Positions 1 to 6,375 of a stretch of DNA of 6,981 bases are shown here, piece by piece; the stretch's first letter is position 1, and each line of letters opens with the position of its first letter. The stretch spans positions 1-6,981 of the forward strand of contig CAJJLI010000105.1 of the NCBI GenBank assembly GCA_905192625.1, written 5' to 3'. This DNA is from an uncultured Clostridium sp. GTDB taxonomy: Bacteria; Bacillota; Clostridia; Lachnospirales; Lachnospiraceae. The notes beneath the pieces are model-generated. The model saw only the letters and a program-made list of their open reading frames with translations, was not told the origin of the DNA and did not search any database. A program made the position numbers and the translations under genes.

Positions 1-61
1 AGTACTCACAGAACGGCATCTGGCCGGAGTAGTAGCGCCCCGGCGTGTCGCGGGTCGCGAT
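1..61. other. G+C-rich left-end block, probably foreign or misjoined
   Basis: The first 60 bases contain 40 G or C by hand count, against roughly one third in the adjoining DNA, and the change is abrupt near base 60. On the minus strand the frame of the neighbouring short gene continues through the block as RDPRHAGALLLRPDAVL and then stops at 8-6. A different minus frame stays open to the edge and reads TRDTPGRYYSGQMPFCEY, which looks more like real protein. The simplest reading is coding DNA from a G+C-rich source joined artificially here. A frameshift inside one unusual gene is a weaker alternative. Confidence 0.55.
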
Positions 62-221
62 TATTATTCGTTGGCGTGTTTTGAGTAGTATGAATAGAAG
101 AACTCAAATTATTGGGTGTTAATATCTGACTGGACATGTTGGTCGGATTATATCGGTATGTTTGACTGTCTTTTCTGCTGTTGTCCATCACTCGATGTCG
201 CTGATATTGAAAAGGTTCCAT
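6..221 (-). CDS. Short Asn/Ser/Thr-rich protein of unknown function, 3' end lost or altered
   Basis: I do not recognise this gene. The ATG at 221 gives MEPFQYQRHRVMDNSRKDSQ followed by a polar stretch rich in Asn, Thr and Ser, including NTPTNNN. It has no membrane segment and no cysteine in the reliable part (about 54 residues, down to about base 60). I chose the ATG at 221 over the in-frame ATG at 245 because AGGAG lies at 231-227, five bases upstream. A good promoter at 278-250 also predicts a transcript start near 243, which would leave the upstream ATG without an RBS. The last ~17 codons lie in the G+C-rich block, and the stop at 8-6 is probably not the natural one. The gene is divergent from the methyltransferase operon. 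The promoter and RBS make a real gene likely, but its true length and product are unknown. Confidence 0.5.
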   Translation of the reverse strand: MEPFQYQRHRVMDNSRKDSQTYRYNPTNMSSQILTPNNLSSSIHTTQNTPTNNNRDPRHAGALLLRPDAVL

Positions 222-226
222 AAAGA

Positions 227-231
227 CTCCT
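227..231 (-). promoter_or_regulatory. RBS deciding the start of the short minus-strand gene
   Basis: Read on the minus strand this is AGGAG, followed by a 5-nt spacer and ATG at 221. No comparable purine-rich site precedes the other in-frame ATG at 245, so 221 is the preferred start. Confidence 0.6.
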
Positions 232-249
232 AGGTAATTGTTCATAATT

Positions 250-278
250 AATATATGATACGTCTGAGAATATGTTAA
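250..278 (-). promoter_or_regulatory. Sigma-A type promoter for the short minus-strand gene
   Basis: On the minus strand, TTAACA (278-273, one mismatch to TTGACA) is separated by exactly 17 bases from TATATT (255-250). The expected transcript start is near 243, which gives a leader of about 20 nt carrying the AGGAG at 231-227. The spacing, sequence and downstream RBS agree with one another. Confidence 0.6.
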
Positions 279-348
279 TCATTGTATGCTTATAATTTGA
301 ATGTACTCTAAAACTCTACCAATTTCCTAAATGTTAATTAAATCTTAA

Positions 349-377
349 TTGAAGTTTATGGGGAAAACGAGTACAAT
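349..377 (+). promoter_or_regulatory. Sigma-A type promoter for the three-gene operon
   Basis: TTGAAG (349-354) and TACAAT (372-377) are separated by 17 bases, and an AT-rich tract with TTAATTAA lies just upstream as a possible UP element. The predicted start is near 384, which leaves a leader of about 48 nt before the methyltransferase ATG at 432. No convincing riboswitch or terminator hairpin is seen in that leader. It is back to back with the minus promoter at 250-278. Confidence 0.7.
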
Positions 378-431
378 GAGAAAATAGAGAACGAAAATTT
401 ATAAGTAGAAACAGGAAAGATTGGAGCCATT

Positions 432-1625
432 ATGGAGTTAAGTATAGTTAAGGCTTTTGAACAATATATCAATGAAAAATTGGAACAAGTTATTATAAGT
501 AATTCTACAGATTCAGAACGTATTAAGAAAGTTAAGATACGTCCTGTTTTAATTAAGGGAGAAATTTTATTTCAGATAACGAGTTACTGTGGACAAAAGG
601 TTTTACACCGAAACGCAACTAGGGATGAAGTATTGCAGGAATTAGAAAACTGGTTTACAGGGTTATTCAAGCAAGCTCAAATAAGTACAAAGGATTCAAC
701 GGTAACTATTTTAATTAGCAAAAAAGGAAAAACGACTGTAAAAGTGAAATCAAAAAATGTTGATCAGATACAGTGGGATCCGTTAAAACCAATGGAAATC
801 GCTTCTCATAATAGAGTGAAACAGTATATCATCAAGGAAGGTGTTGGTGTTCCTTTTCTTGTAGATTTAGGAATCATGACATCGGAAGGTAAAATTGTTA
901 AATCGAAGTATGATAAATACAAACAAATCAATCGTTTTCTAGAATTTATTGAAGACGTACTTCCAAATCTTGAAAAAGACAAAGAAGTTTCTATTATTGA
1001 TTTTGGTTGCGGTAAATCATATTTAACCTTTGCAATGTATTATTATTTAAAAGAGTTGCAAGGGTATAATGTAAAGATTACTGGTTTAGACTTAAAAGAA
1101 GATGTTATACAGACTTGTAACGAATTAAAAGAGCGTTATGGGTATCATGAAATGCAGTTTCTAAAAGGAGATATCGCGTCCTATGAGGGAACAGATTCGG
1201 TAGATATGGTTGTTACACTTCATGCATGTGATACAGCAACAGATTATGCTATGTTTAAGGCAAGCAATTGGGGAGCTAAGGTTATATTATCAGTGCCTTG
1301 TTGCCAACATGAAGTAAACAAACAAATCTCATGTGAAGAGTTAGGAAGCATACTTCAACATGGATTAATAAAGGAGAGAATGTCAGCTTTAATAACAGAT
1401 GCACTTCGAGCGAATTTGTTAGAGACATTGGGTTACAAAGTTCAGGTGATGGAATTTATTGATATGGAGCATACTCCAAAGAATATATTGATTCGAGCAG
1501 TAAAATTAAAGACTGGAATATCGGAACGTACTAGAAATAAAAAAATATCAGAGTATCAAAAAACGATTGAATTCTTAAATGTTAATCCGACACTATTTCA
1601 ATTAACGCAATCTCAAAATTTATAG
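432..1625 (+). CDS. SAM-dependent class I methyltransferase, Methyltransf_32 (PF13679)-like
   Basis: This is a 397-residue cytoplasmic protein. The N-terminal ~115 residues form an uncharacterised alpha/beta domain. A Rossmann methyltransferase domain follows: motif I DFGCGK at residues 190-195, an acidic motif GLDLKED at 218-224 that should hold the SAM ribose, DMVVTLHACDTATD from 258, and SVPCCQHE at 287-294. The HACDTATD and PCCQHE signatures are typical of the PF13679 group, which also contains the eukaryotic METTL25/RRNAD1 proteins. The substrate of bacterial members is, to my knowledge, not established; RNA or protein is possible and I do not assign one. All SAM-binding motifs look intact. 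GGAG at 423-426 with a 5-nt spacer supports the ATG at 432. It is the first gene of the operon, and 15 nt separate its stop from the next start. The tail after residue ~360 is basic and polar. Confidence 0.85.
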   Translation: MELSIVKAFEQYINEKLEQVIISNSTDSERIKKVKIRPVLIKGEILFQITSYCGQKVLHRNATRDEVLQELENWFTGLFKQAQISTKDSTVTILISKKGKTTVKVKSKNVDQIQWDPLKPMEIASHNRVKQYIIKEGVGVPFLVDLGIMTSEGKIVKSKYDKYKQINRFLEFIEDVLPNLEKDKEVSIIDFGCGKSYLTFAMYYYLKELQGYNVKITGLDLKEDVIQTCNELKERYGYHEMQFLKGDIASYEGTDSVDMVVTLHACDTATDYAMFKASNWGAKVILSVPCCQHEVNKQISCEELGSILQHGLIKERMSALITDALRANLLETLGYKVQVMEFIDMEHTPKNILIRAVKLKTGISERTRNKKISEYQKTIEFLNVNPTLFQLTQSQNL

Positions 1626-1640
1626 AGGAGAAGTGCCTAG

Positions 1641-4181
1641 ATGAAGCATGTATATAGAGTATTAATACTATTTACTATATTCGTTGGTTCCTTATTTTAC
1701 TTTGGAAGTAATATGGCGGAAGCTGTATTTAATATAGAGAAGGAAACTATGGATATGAGTGATGCAAGCCTGCCTTATATTTCGTTTCGTGTTGATGATA
1801 AGGAATATAATTTACTTCATGGTTATTGTTCAGGACTCGATGCGTTAACTCTAAGGGACTCAATCACTCCAATCACTACCGATCAATCATTTTCTGTTAT
1901 TATTACTGAAAATGAAAGCGTTGTTAAGAAGGTGAAATATGAGATATCTTCCTTAACAGGAAATAATGTGATTGAAGAGGGGACCATAAATGCATTAGAC
2001 AAAGAAGGGGATAAGAAGTTAGCTAGAATTAAGTTGAAGGAATCACTGGAGCGAGATACGGAATACGTAGCTAAAATAACCTTAATAACGGATCAAAGCA
2101 AGCGTGTATATTATTACACTAGACTTAAGGTTCTTAAAAACGGTTATGTAAGTGAAAAACTAGACTTTGTTCAGGACTTCCATACTTCGATTTTAAACAA
2201 AGAGACAGCAGAAAAAGTTTCAATGTATCTAGAAACAAATAAAAATTTAGATACTTCTTCGTTTGCCTATGTGAATATCCATTCTTCTTTAGATATGGTT
2301 AGTTATGGTGCATTAACAAAAAGCGTTGTATTTGAACAAATACCTACAATTACCGAAATATCCAATGAACAGACATCAGTAGCGTTATCCTTTGTTCTTA
2401 AGGTGGATACCGGCAATGGTACTGAATATTATAATGTGAAAGAAAATTATCGATTCTCCTATACAACCAACCGAGTGTATTTGTATAACTACGAAAGAAC
2501 AATGGAAGCTATTTTTGATGTAAACCTTACTAGTTTAAGTAAGAGCCAGTTCAAAATTGGGATAACGAACAATCCTAACATTGAATTTATAACGAATAAG
2601 GACGACAGCATTGTTGCCTTTGTTTGGAATAAAGAGCTGTACTCTTATAGTTTAGGTGAAAATAAAATAGTACAAGTATTTTCCTTTAAACAAGATAATA
2701 CCGATTTTATTCGAGATACCTATGAAAAGCACGATGTAAAAATTGTATCTATGGATGAATCTGGTAACCTATCCTTTATTGTCTATGGATATATGAATCG
2801 TGGTGAATATGAGGGAAGGGTTGGTATTGTTTTATATACCTATGATCGAGTACTTGGAAGAATTGAAGAACAAATGTATATTCCTATTAACGCTACGTAT
2901 GAAGTGTTAAAAGAAGAAATTGGTGACTTTGCTTATCGCAATGATTATGATGTTATTTATTTTTCAATATATAATACAATTTATTCTTATAACTTATCTA
3001 GCAAACTATTAAAAGTTGTAGCAGAGAATGTTGATAGAGATCAATTTGTATTCTCAAGAGAAAATAAATTCATAGCGTACCAAGACAGCAGTGATACTAC
3101 TAAAAATACTGTGATTCATGTCCTGGAGTTAGAAAAAGGGACAAAATCTAAAATTGAAGTACCAGCAGATCATACCATAGAAATACTAGGATCTATCGAT
3201 GGAAATATTGTATATGGGGTAAGTAATAAAGAGGATATCTCAGTAAGAAATGATGGTACTCCTTTTATTCCAATGTACAAGATTGTCATTGCAGATTATA
3301 CAGGTAAAATACTTAAATCCTACGAAAAAAAAGGAATTTATACAACCAATGTTGAAATAGAAGATAACGTAATTGAACTTCGCCAAGCGGTAAAATCAAA
3401 CGATACGATTTTAGGATATAAAGATATTTCTTCGGATTTTATTTTAAATAAAGCAAGTACTTTAAAGGAGAATATTACAATATCAAAACGTGTTACAGAT
3501 GTAATGCTAACAGAGTATTATATCTCGTTAACCCAAGGCTATACGATGGATGCTATTCCTGCGTTTGATGAAACTAAGAATACTGTAATTTTAGAAGATA
3601 CTACAGTAAGAATTAACCAACCAGCGTATCGAGAAAACCTATTTTATGCATATTCCTTTGGTAATGTCATTTTAGTATCCGAGTATCCAGGAGAATCAAT
3701 TAAAATGGCAGATGAGTACGTTGGAGCAGTTATTGATCAAACTGGTAAGAAAGTATGGGAAAGAGGAGCGAAAGCGAAGAAGGCTCAGATCTCAGATATC
3801 ACTCCAGTGTATGTGAATGGAACCATGGATAGTTTACAGGCATCATTAAAGATGTTATTGAGTTATAAAAACGTCAATATAGATACTTCCTCGTATTCAA
3901 AAAACAAAGAAACGATTGAATCATTTTTATCAAAATATTTAAAAGCAACGCCGTTGAATTTAAAAGGTATTAGCCTAGATCAAGCGTTATATTATGTCTC
4001 ACAAGGCAGACCAGTGATAGCATTTAAGAATGAAGAGAAGGCTGTTGTTATCACCGGTTACGATGCAACTAGCATCACGATAATAGATCCGTCTGAAATG
4101 AGAACGAAGACAATTGGAATAAAAGAAGCAGCTGATGCATTTGAGGAGTTTGGCAATGTATTCATTAGCTACGCTGAATAA
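1641..4181 (+). CDS. Membrane-anchored or exported protein with propeller-like repeats and a catalytically degenerate C39-like C-terminal domain
   Basis: This 846-residue protein starts with a short basic end and a hydrophobic segment at about 6-23, followed by AEA, so it is either a signal peptide cleaved near 28 or a membrane anchor; the rest should be outside the cell. Residues ~80-165 look like an all-beta Ig-type domain. Residues ~310-600 have repeated beta-strand units such as DVIYFSIYNTIYSYNL, compatible with a beta-propeller. Residues ~715-846 resemble Peptidase_C39_2-like domains: TMDSLQASLKMLL (728-740) matches the usual DCGPxSLxMxL, GRPVIAF (789-795) and AVVITGYD (801-808) match the core strands, and IIDP (814-817) supplies the Asp. 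The catalytic Cys position is Ser731, the GP is LQ, and the His position is Lys800; the domain has no Cys or His at all. It is therefore probably a binding module, not a protease. AGGAG at 1626-1630, overlapping the upstream stop, has a rather long 10-nt spacer. The precise role is unknown. Confidence 0.75.
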   Translation: MKHVYRVLILFTIFVGSLFYFGSNMAEAVFNIEKETMDMSDASLPYISFRVDDKEYNLLHGYCSGLDALTLRDSITPITTDQSFSVIITENESVVKKVKYEISSLTGNNVIEEGTINALDKEGDKKLARIKLKESLERDTEYVAKITLITDQSKRVYYYTRLKVLKNGYVSEKLDFVQDFHTSILNKETAEKVSMYLETNKNLDTSSFAYVNIHSSLDMVSYGALTKSVVFEQIPTITEISNEQTSVALSFVLKVDTGNGTEYYNVKENYRFSYTTNRVYLYNYERTMEAIFDVNLTSLSKSQFKIGITNNPNIEFITNKDDSIVAFVWNKELYSYSLGENKIVQVFSFKQDNTDFIRDTYEKHDVKIVSMDESGNLSFIVYGYMNRGEYEGRVGIVLYTYDRVLGRIEEQMYIPINATYEVLKEEIGDFAYRNDYDVIYFSIYNTIYSYNLSSKLLKVVAENVDRDQFVFSRENKFIAYQDSSDTTKNTVIHVLELEKGTKSKIEVPADHTIEILGSIDGNIVYGVSNKEDISVRNDGTPFIPMYKIVIADYTGKILKSYEKKGIYTTNVEIEDNVIELRQAVKSNDTILGYKDISSDFILNKASTLKENITISKRVTDVMLTEYYISLTQGYTMDAIPAFDETKNTVILEDTTVRINQPAYRENLFYAYSFGNVILVSEYPGESIKMADEYVGAVIDQTGKKVWERGAKAKKAQISDITPVYVNGTMDSLQASLKMLLSYKNVNIDTSSYSKNKETIESFLSKYLKATPLNLKGISLDQALYYVSQGRPVIAFKNEEKAVVITGYDATSITIIDPSEMRTKTIGIKEAADAFEEFGNVFISYAE

Positions 4182-4209
4182 TTCGTTCAATTCAAACGGT
4201 ATATAAATT

Positions 4210-4217
4210 GGGAGGAA
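4210..4217 (+). promoter_or_regulatory. RBS that sets the glycosyltransferase start
   Basis: GGGAGGAA is followed by 5 bases and ATG at 4223. An upstream in-frame TTG at 4208 overlaps this site and has no RBS of its own, so it is rejected as the start. Confidence 0.85.
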
Positions 4218-4222
4218 TAAGT

Positions 4223-5239
4223 ATGAAATTACTATCAGTAGCAGTTCCATGTTATAACTCAGCAGCCTACATGAGTAAGGCAATTGATTCACTATTAACT
4301 GGTGGCGATGACATGGAAATAATAATCGTAAACGATGGTTCCCAGGATGAAACTGGAGAGATTGCAGATTCTTATGCAGAACGGTTCCCACATATTTGCA
4401 AGGCAATTCACCAAGAAAATGGTGGACATGGAGAAGCGGTAAATACAGGCCTTAGAAATGCAAAAGGAATGTATTTTAAAGTTGTTGACAGTGACGATTG
4501 GGTTGATGTGGCAGCACTAGAAAAAATCCTAAATGTTCTTCGCAGTATGGTAGAAGAGAGTACACAATTGGATATGTTTATTGCTAACTACGTATATGAA
4601 AAAGTGCATGAAAATAAAAAGAGAGTTATTTCCTATCGGACAGCCCTCCCTCAAGAGAGAATTTTTACTTGGGACGAAGTGAAACATTTTAGACAAGGCC
4701 AGTATATATTAATGCACTCTGTTATATACCGTACAAAGCTGTTGAGAGATTGCAAGTTAGAATTACCGAAACATACCTTTTATGTAGATAATATTTTTGT
4801 ATACCAGCCATTGGTACATGTAAAAACAATGTACTATCTGAATGTTAATTTTTATCGTTATTTTATTGGTAGAGAAGATCAATCCGTAAATGAAGCAAAT
4901 ATGATTAAACGAATTGATCAACAGTTGCGTGTCAATAAATATATGATTGATTGTTGTGATGTTATGGCTGTTAGAAACAAAAAATTGAGGGGATATTTAA
5001 TTAAATACTTATCCATAATGATGACGGTTTCTTCGGTATATTTGATTAAAGAAGGTTCAAGGGAAAGTCTCGATAAAAAAGATCAGTTATGGAGTTACCT
5101 TGAGAAAAAAGATAAAAGATTATACAAAAAAATAACTTCTTGTATGCTTGGTAAGTCGATGAATCTTAAATCAGAATTCGGTAGAAAAGTAGTGAAATTA
5201 GGGTACTTGATTTCAAAGAAAATTTATCGATTTAATTAA
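4223..5239 (+). CDS. Family 2 (GT-A fold) glycosyltransferase
   Basis: This 338-residue protein transfers a sugar from a nucleotide-sugar donor to an unknown acceptor at the cytoplasmic face. The GT2 landmarks are in order: SVAVPCYN at residues 5-12, EIIIVNDGSQDET at 32-44 (nucleotide binding), ENGGHGEAVNTGL at 65-77, and DSDDW at 89-93, whose Asp residues hold the metal and donor phosphates. FYVDN around 186-190 is a candidate site for the catalytic base, and GREDQS at 216-221 is a typical acceptor-side motif of the EpsJ/EpsH-like branch. The C-terminal ~70 residues are lysine-rich and there is no obvious transmembrane helix, which suggests peripheral membrane contact. The fold is clear; donor and acceptor cannot be told from sequence. 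It lies 41 nt after the large surface protein with no terminator between, so the two are probably cotranscribed, and a role in exopolysaccharide, teichoic or glycolipid synthesis is plausible. Confidence 0.9.
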   Translation: MKLLSVAVPCYNSAAYMSKAIDSLLTGGDDMEIIIVNDGSQDETGEIADSYAERFPHICKAIHQENGGHGEAVNTGLRNAKGMYFKVVDSDDWVDVAALEKILNVLRSMVEESTQLDMFIANYVYEKVHENKKRVISYRTALPQERIFTWDEVKHFRQGQYILMHSVIYRTKLLRDCKLELPKHTFYVDNIFVYQPLVHVKTMYYLNVNFYRYFIGREDQSVNEANMIKRIDQQLRVNKYMIDCCDVMAVRNKKLRGYLIKYLSIMMTVSSVYLIKEGSRESLDKKDQLWSYLEKKDKRLYKKITSCMLGKSMNLKSEFGRKVVKLGYLISKKIYRFN

Positions 5240-5244
5240 ACGAA

Positions 5245-5361
5245 AGGTTCTATAATTATTATGGAAATGTGTAATTGGTTTTATGAGGGGAAGGTGTTGG
5301 TTACACCCATCAGCACTGAGATTAGACCGGTTAGTACACTTCTCATAATATTATAGAACCT
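5245..5361. repeat. ~117-nt imperfect palindromic element with 12-bp terminal inverted repeats
   Basis: AGGTTCTATAAT (5245-5256) is the exact reverse complement of 5350-5361. Inside it, TTATGAG (5281-5287) pairs with CTCATAA (5342-5348), and with small bulges AAG and TGT (5291-5297) pair with ACACTT (5336-5341). An alternative local hairpin pairs GGTGT (5293-5297) with ACACC (5303-5307). A second copy of TCTCATAAT lies at 5374-5382, so TTATGAG has a second possible partner. It begins 5 nt after the glycosyltransferase stop. It could be a 3'-UTR structured RNA or a small transposon-derived (MITE-like) element. The GGTTCT ends are loosely like ISL3-family ends, but no target-site duplication is visible. 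I do not recognise it as a known RNA class. Short open frames inside it are listed under findings. Confidence 0.5.
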
Positions 5362-5432
5362 CTCTCATTTGTGTCTCATAATCTGTGCCGTGTATGTATT
5401 CATAATAATACTTCACATAGGGTTAAAACAAA
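5362..5432. other. Gap between palindromic element and terminator
   Basis: No gene is visible here. It holds the second TCTCATAAT copy (5374-5382) and an A-rich run (5424-5437) that overlaps the terminator stem and serves as its minus-strand T tract. It belongs to a 266-nt non-coding stretch (5240-5505) between the convergent genes. Confidence 0.5.
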
Positions 5433-5491
5433 AAAAACTTATATTTTATTTGATGTTCTATACTAAGACAACAAATAAAATATAAGTTTTT
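5433..5491. terminator. Bidirectional intrinsic terminator between convergent genes
   Basis: A perfect 20-bp stem pairs 5433-5452 with 5472-5491 across a ~19-nt loop that can extend the stem by a few more pairs after one mismatch. The arms are AT-rich (AAAACTTATATTTTATTTG and its complement). On the plus strand the stem ends in TTTTT and runs into TATTTATA. On the minus strand it is followed by a run of seven or more T and then GTTTT. It lies 14 nt beyond the PAP2 gene stop and about 190 nt after the glycosyltransferase stop, as expected for a shared terminator. The low G+C of the stem is the only weak point. Confidence 0.75.
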
Positions 5492-5505
5492 ATTTATATA
5501 CGACG

Positions 5506-6180
5506 CTATTCACTAGCCATTGTTTTCATATGTTCTTTTCTACGCTCAAAGATTTTCTCATAATTAGGAACATATACAAGTAAATACATTACAATAGATA
5601 ATATACCAGCGCAGATAACATCAAAAAATGAATGCTGTTTTAAAAATACAGTTGAGAGGCATATTAAAATGGATAGAATGACTGTTGGTATCGTAATATA
5701 TTTTTTATTCTTAAGTTTTTCTGAATGAAAGATTGCAATGCATGCTCCTATGGAGTTAAATGCATGAATACTTGGACATACATTGGTTGGGGTATCTGTT
5801 CTATAAAGATTTGAAATAATATCAATGAATATATTATCTCGATTTATCGTTGTAAGGTATGGACGTAATGTTTGTCCGTTTGGCCAAATCGTATAAATAA
5901 TAAGACAAATGGTCATACCTATAAATAGAAAGGAACAACAACGATAAAATTCTTTTTTATCGGTAAAAAAGAAGTATGCTACTGTAGCGAAAATAAATGC
6001 AAACCATATAAAATATGGTATAGCAAACCATTCAACAAATGGAATGTAATCATCTATTTTAATATGAACATCGTAAAATGATGTGGTTACAGTTTTCTCT
6101 AGGTAAGCAAACCATGGTGCGTAAAGAAAAAAATAAAGTAAAATCCAAGCATGCTTGTATTTTTGAAATATCGCCTTCAA
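5506..6180 (-). CDS. PAP2-superfamily membrane phosphatase
   Basis: This 224-residue integral membrane protein has about six helices (near 12-27, 50-72, 81-98, 137-152, 161-179 and 186-204). It carries the three-part PAP2 signature: NGQTLRP at 101-107 (the C1 motif, with N in place of the usual leading K), PSIHAF at 136-141 (C2), and STVFLKQHSFFD at 176-187 (C3), where His183 would be the nucleophile supported by Asp187. The family removes phosphate from lipid phosphates or exchanges lipid headgroups on the outer membrane face. The tight C1 and the PSIHA form resemble the PAP2_3 / Aur1-like inositol-phosphotransferase branch, so headgroup transfer is an alternative to undecaprenyl-diphosphate or phosphatidate hydrolysis. 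The start is TTG at 6180; no ATG, GTG or TTG lies between it and the in-frame upstream stop, and GAAAGG sits 10 nt away. It converges on the glycosyltransferase and diverges from deoB. Confidence 0.85.
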   Translation of the reverse strand: MKAIFQKYKHAWILLYFFLYAPWFAYLEKTVTTSFYDVHIKIDDYIPFVEWFAIPYFIWFAFIFATVAYFFFTDKKEFYRCCSFLFIGMTICLIIYTIWPNGQTLRPYLTTINRDNIFIDIISNLYRTDTPTNVCPSIHAFNSIGACIAIFHSEKLKNKKYITIPTVILSILICLSTVFLKQHSFFDVICAGILSIVMYLLVYVPNYEKIFERRKEHMKTMASE

Positions 6181-6269
6181 TCTAGCACAACCTTTCTTTA
6201 AATTCTTATCATAAAAAAAGGGACAAAGTCGCTAAATTTGTGATAGAATATTACTTGTAAGCAATGGTG

Positions 6270-6298
6270 ATTATAACATAAATACATGCTTAGAACAA
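6270..6298 (-). promoter_or_regulatory. Candidate promoter for the PAP2 gene
   Basis: On the minus strand, TTGTTC (6298-6293) precedes a consensus TATAAT (6275-6270) by exactly 17 bases. The predicted transcript start is near 6263, giving a leader of about 80 nt. The -35 matches TTGACA at only three positions, so the call rests mainly on the -10 and spacing. An imperfect inverted repeat, TAAGC(A)ATG at 6258-6266 against CATGCTTA at 6285-6292, brackets the -10 and could be an operator. Confidence 0.45.
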
Positions 6299-6375
6299 TA
6301 TATTTTGGAAAAATTAATATTTCTGAAATTCGGATAAACTATATTAAGTAATTGTGTAGAAAGTGAGGAAATAAC

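Noticed and set aside
222..245. Upstream ATG for the short minus-strand gene
   Set aside because: No RBS precedes it, and the predicted transcript start near 243 would leave no leader for it.
4208..4222. Upstream TTG start for the glycosyltransferase
   Set aside because: It would add GGIS-type residues encoded by the RBS itself; the strong GGGAGGAA lies correctly for the ATG at 4223.
3999..4406. Minus-strand open frame of 135 codons
   Set aside because: It overlaps, on the opposite strand, the end of the large surface protein gene and the well-supported glycosyltransferase start; it has no RBS and no recognisable domain, and its Leu/Ser/His-rich composition is typical of an antisense shadow.
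5245..5361. Palindromic element as an intrinsic terminator
   Set aside because: No T run follows the right arm on the plus strand, and the loop region is ~90 nt long; the hairpin at 5433-5491 fits terminator rules far better.
6304..6350. Promoter for deoB (TTGGAA, TATATT and similar hexamers)
   Set aside because: No pair of these hexamers has acceptable spacing; the hits are expected by chance in such AT-rich DNA.
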